In this document: in pieces, positions 36,601 to 47,052 of the stretch
Position numbering within the stretch: position 1 is the stretch's first letter
How the letters are laid out: each line of letters begins with the position of its first letter
NCBI GenBank assembly: GCA_029204225.1
Contig: MU832143.1
Coordinates: 21,023 to 85,022, forward strand
Origin: Diphasiastrum complanatum
Taxonomy: Eukaryota > Streptophyta > Lycopodiopsida > Lycopodiales > Lycopodiaceae
DNA: 64,000 nt
Reading direction: 5' to 3'
Notes under the pieces: model-generated
The model's input: the letters and a program-made list of their open reading frames with translations, nothing else
Told to the model about the DNA's origin: nothing
Database searches by the model: none
Program-made: the position numbers and the translations under genes

Positions 36601-36671
36601 CTTGCAGACTTTGGAAGTTGTCGAGGTGTATACTCTAAACAACCTTACACCGAGTATATTTCGACAAGATG
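36601..36671 (+). CDS. MOK: MOK/LF4-type kinase, exon 5 (DFG and TEY)
   Basis: 71 bp from acceptor TTACTTCAG to donor TG|GTAAGA. It reads [20 protein letters not shown] then STR and the first two bases of Trp. DFG binds magnesium. TEY is the activation-loop dual-phosphorylation motif, which separates MOK from its TDY relatives MAK and ICK (established knowledge). Intron 5, 26.4 kb, follows. Confidence 0.92.
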
Positions 36672-37611
36672 GTAAGAGTGTGCTTTTTTGAATGGTATTG
36701 TATCAATAAAAGTTGTTTCTTTCCTTTCAACTATACACATACATGCGGAGATAGGTGTAGCAGATTTAGCTGAATGTCCAAGTAACAACTATGGAGATTA
36801 ATGAAGCCTGGTGTTTTCTGCAAGGACTACATGACATAGTTGCAATCTTGTGAAAGTAGTATGTTTCAAGAATCTCAACTTCCAAAAGAAAATTGTCTCA
36901 ATTTACAGAAAAAATATCGCAAAATGAATGTTGCTGGTTTCACTTCCCATTTGCTTGAAATCTTATCTTCATGGGGAAGACACTTGGAGAAAAATTGTTC
37001 TCTTTTTTTTGATACATAATGCATTGCGGAAAAGAGGATATGACATAATTCCTGTTGAGGTATACTTTGAAAACATTTATCAATGTTGTCAATTGAATTC
37101 TGGACAAATAATTACTGTCTGTCTGTCTGTCTCTCTCTCTCCCTGCTATGGAGGGTGCCCTCCCTCTCTATCGCAGCTATGGTGGCGCCCTCCTATCCCT
37201 CGCTGCATCTCCGTCTCTGACCATCGCCCTGCTGCCTGTCCATTGCTCCCTCATTGCCTGACCCTTGCTCCCTTGCTCCCTTGCTGACCATCGCTCCTCG
37301 CTGCCTGCTGACCATCGCTCCTCGCTGCCTGACCATCGTTCCCTGTCCTGTCCCTCGCTGACCCTGTCCCTCCATCGCTGGTCCTGTCCCTCGTGCTTGT
37401 CCCTCCTCACTGATCCTCGCTACCTGTTCCTTGCTGCCCTGGCTGACCACCTGCCCCTGTCCCTTTTTCCTCACTGATCCGGTCCCTGTCCCTCGTGGCT
37501 GACCACCACCCCGGTCCCTTGTCCATCGCTGTCCCTCTCTCCTGTCCCTCCATCACTGTCCCTCCCTCTCTCTTCTGGCCCATCATTGTACCTTCCTTCC
37601 TAATCATTATG

Positions 37612-38515
37612 GCTGATTGGCAATCAGTGAATTGGAAGGGGAAAAAGAAAACCCCTCCCCCTTCTTCTTTTGTTTTCTCAGCCATCCGTACTACGGCTCC
37701 AAATCCTTTTACCTTGTCCCCTCCCTCTCCTGCTGCCACCTTAGGCTTTGCTGTTGCCACCTCACCCTCTCCCCTCGCTGTTGCTGCCACCTCAGACCTC
37801 AATGCCACCTCACATCTGCTGCCCAACGAGATGGCTACTGCTGACATGGCACCCCCCTCCACCTCATCCCTCTTCTCTGCTTCTTCTCCCTCTTCTTTCA
37901 CTTCTTCTTCTTCTTCCTCTCTCACTACTGCTCTCCCCTCCCTTTCACCCTCCTTCCGCATCGTCTTTACACCAACTCACAGCTCCTCCATCTACCGTAC
38001 CCATTTCCTACACTCCCTCCAAAACAGTTGAAACTCTTTTCCTCTTGGGAAGCCGACCAAATGAGAACAGAGTTCCAGCTTTTGAAGCAAGAGCTCTCAC
38101 AGCTGAAAGAAGTAGTGGTCTCCTTAGTAAAAGAAAAGAACTTGTTGCAGTCCAAAGTCACCTCATTGGAGCAGCAGCCTCGGAATTGACCACCACCATG
38201 ATACGGGAACTTGAGAGTAGAATTGAGCAGCATAAAAATTCATGGGCAGCGGTCTTGAAGGAAGGCTCCAAACCTAGTGCCCCCATTTCCTTGGTCAGCA
38301 AAAACCCCACAACATCAAGGTTCGCGGGATACCCGACACTCAAGACGCCATTGCCGAAGCTACGAGTTTTCTCGAATCCAGTCTAGGACATGTGACAGAT
38401 GGGCTGGATACAGCTTGGAGGACCACCAGAGATGCAGCCACACTGATCATTCGCTTCACATCCCTAGAACGCCGCAGAGAGGCTTTACGCTGCCCAATCA
38501 CGTGGTACTACCATA
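37612..38515 (+). pseudogene. LINE-4 ORF1 (coiled coil plus RRM-like)
   Basis: It starts MADWQSVNWKGKKK, then a long Ser/Pro/Thr/Ala-rich stretch. After a frameshift comes YTPSKTVETL...QLLKQELSQLKEVVVS, a heptad coiled coil, then WAAVLKEGSKPSAP. Finally VRGIPDTQDAIAEA...DAATLIIRFTSLE resembles the nucleic-acid-binding fold of L1-type ORF1. At least three frame changes break it. ORF1 proteins coat LINE RNA; that role here is by analogy. Confidence 0.7.
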
Positions 38516-38667
38516 TATATGGATGACGATCTTACCTACATCCAGGTTGAGGAGAGGCGTAAAGCCCTCCAGGTAGCTCGAGAGACTGGTAGACGGGTTA
38601 TATATCGAAATGATCAGATACGGTTTGTGCTGGCACCCCTAGCAGTTCCCAGAGCTAGGAATTCTGG

Positions 38668-39859
38668 GCCCCCGGGTCTTCAGATTGGGGTATGGAATTG
38701 TGATGGCATCCACTCATCCTCTACAGCAGGTGATCTGATTGACTTTATCACTGGACGAGACCTATTGTTCTTCATGGAGACTTGCGAGAGCCAGGTGCGC
38801 GGTTTACCCACCTTCTCGGGATACAGATGGGAATTAGTATACAGATCTGAGACTAGATCAGCCAGTGGCCGTGGTTCCGGATGTCTCTACAAACTTCATT
38901 AGATATTTGAGTTCGTCAGGCATGATGAGCACACACGATATATTTGGCTCCATATCACAGAACGAGTGATTTGTTTGGACATGGACATCTTCGTTGCTGC
39001 CTGCTATTTTCCTCCAGAGTCCTCGTCCTTTGTTGAGGGAGTTAGCTCACCTTATTTGGATCTTTCAGTGGATATCATCAGATTTGCAGAGCGGGGGCAT
39101 ATTTTCCTCACGGGGGATTTTAATGCCCGGACAGCCTCACGACAGATAGAGTTCCATGATGCTACAGATCAGATGCGAGTCCATGCCTTTGATAGTGATA
39201 GCTTGGGGATCACCAAGATTTTTGCAGATGGACCGGGACCTATTACATCATATGGCGAGTACCTGTTACAGTTTGGTGAGGCACATGAGTTAGCCAGTTA
39301 TAATGGCCTACCTCACTGGCCTAATTCTGGCAGCTATACTTGTCACCCTCACAGTGGCAGTCACAGTGTGGTTGATTACCTCATGGGGTCACCGTCATCC
39401 ATTCCTCTTATTCACAGCTTCCATATCTCCCCTACCACCCTTTTTGATCATTCGTTCCTATCCTTCGCCATTGGCCACCTTCCACCACCACAGCCTCAAC
39501 ACCAATCCATACTTCCCCGTGCACCCAAATACACCTTTCACCCCCTCTCTATCCCTTCTAAACCTCATAAGCACAAACTAGTCCATCCACGATCATCCCA
39601 ACCTTTCCACCCACTGTGGTATGATGCGGAGTGTCGATCCCTACACCACTCTGTCACACATGCTCGTTTCCACGCCCGCCATCTCCTCCGCTCTTCACGG
39701 CAAATGTACAACCGCACACTCCGTCCCAAAAAATGTCCCTATGATGACTCTAAAGGAAACTGTCTTGTGAACCTCCTTCTCAGTTCCTCCTCAGGTGCCT
39801 TTTGGCGTGGGTTTTTCCCTCGCATCCCCTCTTCTGGACGACTTACATATCTGGACTGA
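38668..39859 (+). pseudogene. LINE-4 ORF2 endonuclease
   Basis: IGVWNCDGIHSS, LLFFMETCESQ (metal-binding Glu), then GDFNARTASRQIEFHD and SHSVVDYLMGSPSS give the full APE-type order. One stop lies at ~38901 and a small deletion precedes it. An open frame runs from 38966 to 39859, through the linker WYDAECRSLHHSVTHAR, to a stop before RT. Confidence 0.85.
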
Positions 39860-39946
39860 CTATGCTACCCAACTTTACACTATACCCACTGATATGCCCA
39901 TCTCCATCTCTCCTCGACCTTCAGACTTCACCTTTTTCACCCTGGC

Positions 39947-41141
39947 TTGGTTCGGGCAGCAGTCAAAAAGCTAAAAACCCACGGCACCAGGGACATTGAA
40001 GACCTTGAATCTGAGCTACTAATTCACGCCCCCCCCCCCCCCCCCTCGATACCCTTGCCCCTACATTATCCACTCTCCTTAACCATGCTGTTGTTGAGGG
40101 CTTCCCATCCTCTTGGTGCACCAACATACATCCTATCCACAAAACGGTGACCCCATGGTACCTGGTAATTACCGCCTTATTATGATTGGGCACGTTCTCG
40201 CGAAGTTATATGGCACCATCCTCCAGTCTGCAGTTAACTCAGAGGCAGAGTTCAGGAGATTACATGCTTTGGGTCAAGCAGGGTTCTGCGCTCATTATTC
40301 CACTACAAATCATATATTCACACTTCGAGCCCTTATTGAGGAAGCTAGACATAGGAGAGAAAAGGTTTATTGTTGTTTTGTGGACTTCAGGAAAGCCTTT
40401 GATTTTGTTCCACGCCCATTACTTATCCACAGACTCCGTGACCTAGGGTTCTCTACAAATATTATTCTAGCCGTCATGGCTCTCTATGAGAGGGTCTTGG
40501 GGTGCTTTCGTCATGGTAGTGGCATCTCTTAGCAGATCTGGAGTACTATTGGGGTTAAGCAGGGATGCTCTCTCTCACCAGTTCTCTTTGGATTATATAT
40601 TGACGAGCTAGAGTAGGTCATTTCTCAGTGTGATGGGTATGGTTGCCGGCTTGGGGACATTCTGATTGCCATCCTTCTCTATGCGGATGATGTGGTATTA
40701 GTATCCCGTACCAGAGAGGGATTACAGAGACAGTTGGATTGTTTACACACCTTCTGTACCCAGTGGGGTTTAGGGGTGAACCTCTCAAAGACCAAAGTTA
40801 CGGTCTTCAATACTTCTCGGGCCTTCATGCAGCGCCAAGAGCTTACCCTTGATGGACAGTCCTTGGAGATGGTCTCTTCCTACACTTGCCTGGGTGTGCT
40901 CTTCTCTGGTCCTACCTTCAGTATGAGACAGGCAGCTACTTCTAGACTTGGGAAAGGTCACTCTTCCCTAGTCCAGCTGGAGAGACTCTGCTTCCGTAAG
41001 TCTATTCGGGATGCCCCGAGTAAGTGCAGACTATTTGGCACATCATCACCCCTCTGGCCTTGTATGCAACAGAGATATGGTGTACATGCCTATCATCTTC
41101 ACACTGGTCCAGCATTTCACGCTTACAGACCACCATGTTAG
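39947..41141 (+). pseudogene. LINE-4 ORF2 reverse transcriptase
   Basis: Motifs in order: GNYRLIMIGHVLAKLYGTIL, CCFVDFRKAFDFVPR, GVKQGCSLSPVLFGLYIDEL, LLYADDVVLVS and GVNLSKTKVTVFNT. The catalytic ADD is intact. A C run at 40029-40045 disturbs the frame at the start, and stops occur at ~40531 and ~40615. Confidence 0.88.
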
Positions 41142-41384
41142 CTTGCATGATCCGAGCGAAGCCCTCGGTTCCACATGAGATCATCCTTGCGGAGTTTGCC
41201 ACCCCTCCTATTCAGCTTGAGGCAGCCTTCCAGCTTATCACATACATCTAGAGAGTTCAGGCACTTCCTGATACAGAGCAGCGATATACATAGCTTGCAC
41301 TTATGTCCTCTCATCACCTTCAGACTTAGGGATACTGGCTATCATGGTTCTCTTAGGCATCGCACTTCCTCATAGAAGCATTTG

Positions 41385-42140
41385 GTTCTGGTCCTCCGGG
41401 GCAAAGTTGGCATTCTTGAGGTTGATGTTACTTACCTCAAGAATGAATTGGAATCAGATGAAGAGGAAGAAGAAGGAAGCGGCAATGTGATTCATAAGAT
41501 GTGGCAAAGCAGCTTCAAGAGCGGGTTCGCTCACTGGAGCAGCAATTTCAGCAATCGAAGAGTTCTTGGGCCGCCGTGCTCAAGGGATCTAAGCAGGTTA
41601 TTTCTGAATCTATTCAAGAACATCAAAAAAGAGATTTCAATGCCCTCAATGTTAGGGTTAGGGGAGATTCTTTTGCGGGTAAGGACCTCGTGGCTGAGGC
41701 AAATGCTTTCATTCATTCCACCTTTGGTCTCAAAGAGGATGTCATATCTGCTGCTTGGGTGGGTAAGCTCCAATCCACCACAATGTTTCTGCGTTTCAAG
41801 GATGCGTTGCTTCGCCAAAAGGTTCTACGTAAAAGAGGTTGCCTGAAGGGGTCTACTATTTTTATGGATGAAGTCTTGACGCCCATTCAATGGACTGAGA
41901 GAGAAAATTATCGCAGATGCTAAGGCCAACGGTTTCCGGCTTTGAGCTACGGTCATTTACTTCCTCTCCTACGTGAGAGATGAGCTTTTTTTACAGAGTG
42001 ATTTACATTTTAGTTTAGTTTTCTGTTGACGGCATTGTCCCGTCCGAGTTCCATTTACTTTGTTGCACTCCTTTTCGTCTTATACGCCTTTTGGCATGGA
42101 AAAGACATTAATAAAGCTTTCTTTCTTCTTTCTTCTCAAG
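41385..42140 (+). mobile_element. LINE-5: ORF1-only LINE derivative
   Basis: It consists of an ORF1 (coiled coil and RRM-like part) followed directly by a LINE 3' UTR with ACGCCTTTTGGCAT (42084-42097), AAAAGACATTAATAAAGC and a CTTT tail. ORF2 is completely absent. The ORF1 end appears natural (DELFLQSDLHF...LVFC then stop at ~42028). This resembles mammalian HAL1 elements, which keep ORF1 but not ORF2. Confidence 0.75.
41501..41923 (+). pseudogene. LINE-5 ORF1 protein
   Basis: An open run of 140 codons: AKQLQERVRSLEQQFQQ (coiled coil), SKSSWAAVLKGSKQ, then LNVRVRGDSFAGKDLVAEAN and TTMFLRFKDALLRQKVLR, an RRM-like segment, and GSTIFMDEVLTPIQWTE. An acidic segment with DEEEEEGSG lies upstream (41447-41481) in another frame, so one frameshift near 41500 splits the protein. 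Its end continues in a shifted frame. Confidence 0.65.
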
Positions 42141-43563
42141 ATGTTAACTTTCTTTCTTTCTTTCTCCACGGTTCCATCTCGATCTCCACGGTTCCATCTC
42201 CATCTCCACGCAGCCATCTTCATCTCCTCGTTGCTTCCATCTCCATGCAACTCTCACTTCTTTCTAGCTTTCTATGTGGCTAGATCTACCTTTTATGTGC
42301 ATGACACTTTCTTGCATCAGTTTTAGCTACTCTAAGCTTGTTTCTCAAGATTTCATCGGTGCTATCACACCACTCCTGAGAACATCTTCTCGTTGAATGA
42401 GTACACTTCTAAGCAATTTGCTGCTTTTCTTTCACAACTCAATGAACGTCGTGCGGATTTGCTTACTAAGACTGCCATGATTGACGCTCAACAGACTGAA
42501 ATTGCTTCTCTTCGTGCTGCACTTAGTGCTTTGCAAAGGGACATCATCACTAATATCTCCTGTGCTGTTGAGGGTACTAAGGCATCCAGGAGTAAGCTTC
42601 CCCTACTTGAGCGCCAAATACATGACACTGTTGAGTGCACTGCCCGGATTCCCGTTCTTGAACAGTGGCTTCATGAGATGGTGGAACATGTACAGAAGGT
42701 ACCTACTCTCGAGCAAGAAGAGACCAAATCATGGGCTTATATCCTAAGATCATCTATCACCTCTTCGTCTTCTGTAGCACCCTCCTTAGACACCACGGTA
42801 CAAGGCGTCTTGGCAGTACAACAATGCCGAGATGACAAAAAGCTCAACTTAAGATTCTGGGGTCTTCCTACTGAGGACACATCACTGGACCAGGTAACCT
42901 CTTTGTTTACTCACGTATGGGGCTCTCAGTTCTAGGTATCCAATATGCTTGTTGGCGCCTCCAACATGATTTGAAGGTATTATTTGTCAAATTCAAAACT
43001 ATGGATGACCGACAGAGACAGTTCTTCGTGCGCGTCATGCTCTCCGAGGCTCTCAGATTTACGTAGATGATGACCTTACTCACTGCCAATGGTTATAGCG
43101 TAAAACTATTATTCATGAACGGGTGGTATTCACAACTCTCGTCTTCTGGACCACTTTCCTTGTTCCTCTGATGTCACTACCCAAGCCTCCTTTTTGACAC
43201 ACGCCCTGACTACCGCCGCTCATGCCATTGCGCCCCCTCGCCGCTTCTCTTCTCATCGTCGTACCCATAATAAATGGTATGACAACGACTGTTCTTTCTT
43301 CCAGATATGTCGAGTTCCTTAACTTCTCCAATTCTACACTTTCTTCTTCCGCGGAAAAGCAGCTTCGATCTTTTCTCTGTAAAACGAAAGTGTCCCGTTC
43401 CTCCTACCTCCTTCGCTCCCTCCACTCTGCTTCCTCGACTACTTTTTGGAAGATCTTTCTTCATAAGCCCCTATCCATTGCACCCATCCCCCTTCAATCC
43501 TGGGTCGACTATGCAACCAACCTATATACAACTACTCACCCTTCCATCGGGTTGTATGAGTGA
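42141..43563 (+). mobile_element. LINE-6: 5' end with ORF1, internal deletion
   Basis: It starts in the CTTT/CT tail of LINE-5. A leader with repeated TCTCCACGGTTCCATC precedes ORF1. After ORF1 only a short ORF2 stretch remains (THNKWYDNDC-like, the linker seen as WYDAEC in other copies). At 43563 minus-strand Ty3 sequence begins. The 5' region and ORF1 start match LINE-9. Confidence 0.7.
42393..42935 (+). CDS. LINE-6 ORF1 (coiled-coil protein)
   Basis: An intact run of 180 codons starts MNEYTSKQFAAFLSQLNERR. Residues ~1-110 form a long coiled coil (QQTEIASLRAALSALQRD). WAYILRSS follows, and KLNLRFWGLPTEDTSLDQ begins an RRM-like part that is cut by a stop. Placement and layout match other ORF1 copies, but the sequence is a distinct subfamily. 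Likely non-functional because of the truncated C-terminus. Confidence 0.65.
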   Translation: MNEYTSKQFAAFLSQLNERRADLLTKTAMIDAQQTEIASLRAALSALQRDIITNISCAVEGTKASRSKLPLLERQIHDTVECTARIPVLEQWLHEMVEHVQKVPTLEQEETKSWAYILRSSITSSSSVAPSLDTTVQGVLAVQQCRDDKKLNLRFWGLPTEDTSLDQVTSLFTHVWGSQF

Positions 43564-43599
43564 AGGGCGTTTCTGAGGAGCTTCACCTTTAATTTTATC

Positions 43600-44500
43600 T
43601 TCTTTCTTTCTTTTTAAAAATTTCTTTTTAAATTGAAAGTCTTTATGAGGAGGCTGCTCAGAAAGGGGTTGCTGTCTCGCCCTCTTTCTATCCACTGAAT
43701 CATCATAGATTTGAGCATATCTGAGAGCTTGCTCAAGGGTAGTAGCGAGTTTCTCTGGATCTCTACTTTATATTCATCTTTGAGGCCACGGACAAATCCC
43801 TTGACTTTCTGATAGTCATCCATATTTTTAATCTTTAAAATTGCCTCTCGATACTGCGAGATATATTGGGATAGGGACTTGTCCATTACTGTTTTCTCCC
43901 AGGCTTCCCAGGCTCTATCAAGTTCATGTTCCGGTAGGAATTCTCTTAGGAAGGCTTCGTCAAAGGCCCTTCCATGACCGGGAAGTTTGCCCAGTCTCCT
44001 GGAGATTTAACCACCACTCATAGGCCATGGGCCCTAGGAGAAAGATTGGCCTCTGTAGCTTGCAAATGGTCAGGGGTCTGTTGTCGGATCCCTACATCAG
44101 GGATCAGCAAGAAAGCAGACGACGTGCCAGCTATTGAGCCCAAAAGAGGCCAAAAAAGGATTCATAGTCAGACGGGATTATCAAGCTCACAGGTAAAACG
44201 ATGCGAGGGGCAGTCTTGAACATTAACCAATATTCAAAGCCAAATAAGTGAAGTGCAATTGTGGCCCACTGATTAGCTAAGCAGCCAGCGGCTCGAGCGT
44301 TCTCTTTTATAGGCTGTCGCCTCTGTGCTGCACGGATTTACATAAAGGCTTAAGAAGCTGATGCATCTTCAACTCAAGTAAAGTGAGACACTAGAAGTAG
44401 AGGCAAATTCCAATTGACCTACATTCGTGAGCGTTCTTCCATTTGCTGAGGAAGGTTTGTAGAATGTCTGCATTTTTATCCTTCTCTTCCCCAAAGTAGG
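43600..44500 (-). pseudogene. Ty3 gag fragment
   Basis: The minus strand reads FLREFLPEHELDRAWEAWEK, then MDKSLSQYISQYREAILKI and VKGFVRGLKDEYKVEIQ, the retrotrans_gag domain. The longest open run is 43614-43886. A frameshift near 43960 separates the upstream AYEWWLNLQETG. No LTR or knuckle is attached. The part at 44060-44500 is probably leader or gag N-terminus but shows no motif. Confidence 0.75.
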
Positions 44501-44504
44501 AGGC

Positions 44505-44821
44505 GCCGACTGCCTCCATCAGGGCCCACTTACTTTCGCTGATATGTACTTATAATTAATCTCCACCTTGCTGGGGTTGTGGGCATTGGTACTTTTTCTG
44601 TAATCCTTATGTTATACCTGGCCCGGGTTGTGGGCTTATTTCACTTCCGCTTTGTTCTACTTTCATTCGTGGCTAGTTTATAGCACTTTACGGCCATGTC
44701 CTCCTATGGATGATGCTCCCGCTGTTGCTTGTACATATTTTTTTTTGGTCTTATGCACCCACGGGTGCCCAAAAGACGTTAATAAAGCTTTTTCTCTCTC
44801 TCTCTCTCTCTCTCTCTTCAT
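44505..44821 (+). mobile_element. LINE-7: solitary LINE 3' UTR with CT tail
   Basis: Closely matches the 3' UTR of LINE-8 (46690-47050), including GGGTTGTGGGCATTGGTACT. It has the hairpin GCACCCACGGGTGC (44755-44768), AAAAGACGTTAATAAAGC and a (CT)n tail. It is a heavily 5'-truncated insertion. LINE-8 starts immediately after the tail. Confidence 0.85.
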
Positions 44822-44845
44822 CCCATTCTTAAAGCAGGGGATGCC

Positions 44846-45121
44846 ATGAATGTCCACAACTATCGCACTATTATGATTGGTCATACCATGGCCAAGTTGT
44901 ACGCCACTATTCTCCAGAACTTCGTTATGGAAGAGGCTGATTCTCGACTATTATATGCGACTGGCCAGGCTGGCTTCCGCCGGGGTTATAGCACTCTTGA
45001 TCATGTCCTCACTCTACGTACTATCATTGAGGAGGCAAAGCATATGGGCAAGAAGGCATTTGCTTGTTTCATTGATCTCTCTAAGGCCTTTGATACTGTT
45101 CCCCGTCATCTTGATCAGTAG
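44846..45121 (+). pseudogene. LINE-8 ORF2, first RT motifs
   Basis: HNYRTIMIGHTMAKLYATIL and GQAGFRRGYSTLDHVLTLRT lead to CFIDLSKAFDTVPRH. The frame is lost by a small indel at about 45112-45140, just before VALYERVL resumes in the next open run. Only this lesson separates it from the 476-codon frame. Confidence 0.85.
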
Positions 45122-45156
45122 ACTACGTCAGCTTTTTCGGCTCTATTCTCGCGGCA

Positions 45157-46587
45157 GTGGTTGCTCTGTATGAGAGAGTTCTAGCACGTATTCGGCTGGG
45201 TACTGATTTGTCTTCTCCCATCCGTAGCACTGTTGGCGTCAAGCAAGGTTGTCCACTATCCCCTCCACTCTTTGCACTTTATATTGATGATCTTGAGCGC
45301 CTCATTCGTGAAGAAGGTGGAGATGGTTGCCCGCTGGCTCATTTGCTCATCCCCATTCTGCTTTATGCTGATGACATTGTCCTGCTTTCTTCCTCACCAG
45401 AAGGGTCGCAGTGTCACTTACAGGTCTTACATCGCTTTTGTGTTGCTTGGGGTCTCTCTGTTAACTTAAAAAGGACGAAGATCATGATTTTCAACACCAA
45501 TCGACAAAGCCTTCACAATTATCAATTCTTCTATGACGGCCTGGAAGTTGACATTGTTGCCTCTTATACTTACTTGGGAGTCCTGTTTACTGCGCCCCTT
45601 CTTGGTTTCCGCCAGGCTGCATTTGCGCACATTTCCTCCGGTCTTTCAGCATTGGTCCAGTTCAAGCGTGGTTGTACAATGAATCATATTTTTGATCCCG
45701 CTATTAGATGCCAATTGTTTCACACACAGGTGGTTCCAGCAGTGATGTATGCCTCCGAGATTTGGTTGCCAGGACTTTCTCTCCGGGACTGGGCAGGCAT
45801 TTCCCGCATTCAGGCCTTTATGTTGGGTCGCATGATACGTGCCAAGACTACCACCCCTCATGATATCCTATGTGCTGAGTTTGCTACTCCTCCGATCATC
45901 CTTGAGGGCTTTTTCCGCCTTATTCTTTTTCTTCAGCAGATTCAGGAGATTCGTGCATCTCACCCGGATAGATACATAGTTGTTGCGGTTACTTCTTCAT
46001 GTGTCCTAGCTGATTCCCATGCCAAGCTGTCCTGGTACCAGCAGGCATCTGATCTCTTACGACATCTGGGCATCTCTATCATGGATCTTCCTTGTGGTAC
46101 GCATTCATATATCCGAGGCTATTTATTCCGTCGATATATGCAGCAGACTTGGAGCTCCCTCCCACCTTCCCGTGTTCGATTGAGCTATTACCAGAGACAC
46201 TTCCTCTCTCTGGATCCTTCTGGTTTGCCATTGCTACCGCTCTATCTCTCACAACCCCTATCACACGGCCTGCGCTATCGTCTTGGGCAGTTGCGCATTT
46301 CCTCTCATCAGCTTGCTATTGAGGCCGGTCGTGCATGGGATATCCCCCGGGAGCGTCGTCTATGTCGCTTGTGCTCGTTGCAGGAGGTGGAAGATGAAGC
46401 CCATTTCCTCCTCAGATGTCCGTTGTATTATGAGATATGGGGGAGGTATTATTGTCTCTTTCGCGATGGCCCGCATACACTTCACAGTTTTGTCTCCTAT
46501 CCGGATGCTCGTTGCTTGGGACTTCTTGTTTGTGAGATGCTTACCTCCGTCAGTCTCATCTGCCTGCACCAGATCACCTGGGGTTAG
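45157..46587 (+). CDS. LINE-8 ORF2: reverse transcriptase to zinc-finger-like region
   Basis: This is the longest intact LINE frame here (476 codons). Residues ~20-90 carry GVKQGCPLSPPLFALYIDDL and LLYADDIVLLSS with the catalytic ADD. NLKRTKIMIFNT and the thumb region follow. Near the end, HQLAIEAGRAWDIPRERRL and CRLCSLQEVEDEAHFLLRC form a C-x2-C...H-x4-C finger. A frame change near 46540 moves the true C-terminus to another frame: WQLLLTGFFRTRAHADDSDD, then PPRKKPR. The protein would reverse transcribe LINE RNA at the nicked target in the nucleus. Confidence 0.88.
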   Translation: MVALYERVLARIRLGTDLSSPIRSTVGVKQGCPLSPPLFALYIDDLERLIREEGGDGCPLAHLLIPILLYADDIVLLSSSPEGSQCHLQVLHRFCVAWGLSVNLKRTKIMIFNTNRQSLHNYQFFYDGLEVDIVASYTYLGVLFTAPLLGFRQAAFAHISSGLSALVQFKRGCTMNHIFDPAIRCQLFHTQVVPAVMYASEIWLPGLSLRDWAGISRIQAFMLGRMIRAKTTTPHDILCAEFATPPIILEGFFRLILFLQQIQEIRASHPDRYIVVAVTSSCVLADSHAKLSWYQQASDLLRHLGISIMDLPCGTHSYIRGYLFRRYMQQTWSSLPPSRVRLSYYQRHFLSLDPSGLPLLPLYLSQPLSHGLRYRLGQLRISSHQLAIEAGRAWDIPRERRLCRLCSLQEVEDEAHFLLRCPLYYEIWGRYYCLFRDGPHTLHSFVSYPDARCLGLLVCEMLTSVSLICLHQITWG

Positions 46588-46595
46588 ACTCCTGG

Positions 46596-46700
46596 CAGCT
46601 GCTTCTCACTGGCTTCTTTCGGACTCGAGCACATGCTGATGATTCCGATGATGAGATTCCTATCGCTGTGCCACCGCGGAAAAAGCCCAGATGTAGTCGG
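46596..46700 (+). pseudogene. LINE-8 ORF2 C-terminus: PIP-like box, acidic and basic tail
   Basis: Out of frame with 45157-46587 after one indel, codons read QLLLTGFF (46596-46619), ADDSDDE, and PPRKKPR. Q-x-x-L-x-x-F-F is the consensus of PCNA-interacting peptides, and PPRKKPR resembles a nuclear localisation signal. The same position in LINE-15 holds QPQITSFF followed by an acidic run. Confidence 0.6.
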
Positions 46701-46983
46701 CACTCGCCTCCATCGGGGCCCAGTGTACGGTCCACTCAGCGAACACTTCACACTTACTTTTGCTGATATGTACTTATTCTCCACCTGGCCCGGGTTGTGG
46801 GCATTGGTACTTTTTTTGTAGTTCTTCTGTTATACCTGGCCCAGGTTGTGGGCTACTTTCATTCGTAGCTAGTTTATAGCATTTTATGGCCACGTCCTCC
46901 TATGGATGATTCTTCCACTGTTGCTTGTACATATTTTCTTTTTGGTCTTATGCACCCACGGGTGCCCAAAAGACGTTAATAAA

Positions 46984-46987
<4 letters not shown>

Positions 46988-47050
<63 letters not shown>
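46988..47050 (+). repeat. (CT)n tail of LINE-8
   Basis: About 62 bp of CT follow TTAATAAAGCTTT. LINE-9 begins at its end with no spacer. Confidence 0.95.

Positions 47051-47052
<2 letters not shown>

Larger units (their letters stand above)
37142..41376 (+). mobile_element. LINE-4: nearly full-length LINE lacking its 3' end
   Basis: It begins after a (CTGT)n(CT)n tract at 37117-37141. A C/T-rich 5' region with many TCGCTG words is followed by ORF1 (from ~37612), the ORF2 endonuclease (38670-39440), RT (39950-40980) and part of the post-RT region. It ends abruptly at about 41376, where LINE-5 begins, so the zinc-finger-like end and tail are missing. Frameshifts and stops are scattered throughout. 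Confidence 0.85.
44822..47050 (+). mobile_element. LINE-8: 5'-truncated LINE with well-preserved RT
   Basis: It starts directly at the CT tail of LINE-7, inside the RT region (ILKAGDAMNVHNYR). It continues through RT, the zinc-finger-like end, the 3' UTR, the hairpin GCACCCACGGGTGC (46952-46965), TTAATAAAG and a ~62-bp CT tract. It is the best-preserved LINE coding sequence in the window. Confidence 0.9.

Noticed and set aside
37407-37961. Minus-strand 184-codon Glu/Gly-rich frame
   Set aside because: It is antisense to the C/T-rich 5' region and ORF1 of LINE-4; composition alone keeps it open.
44752-44790. Hairpin plus T-rich run as a transcription terminator
   Set aside because: This is a eukaryotic locus, and the hairpin recurs at the same place in LINE 3' ends, which explains it better.
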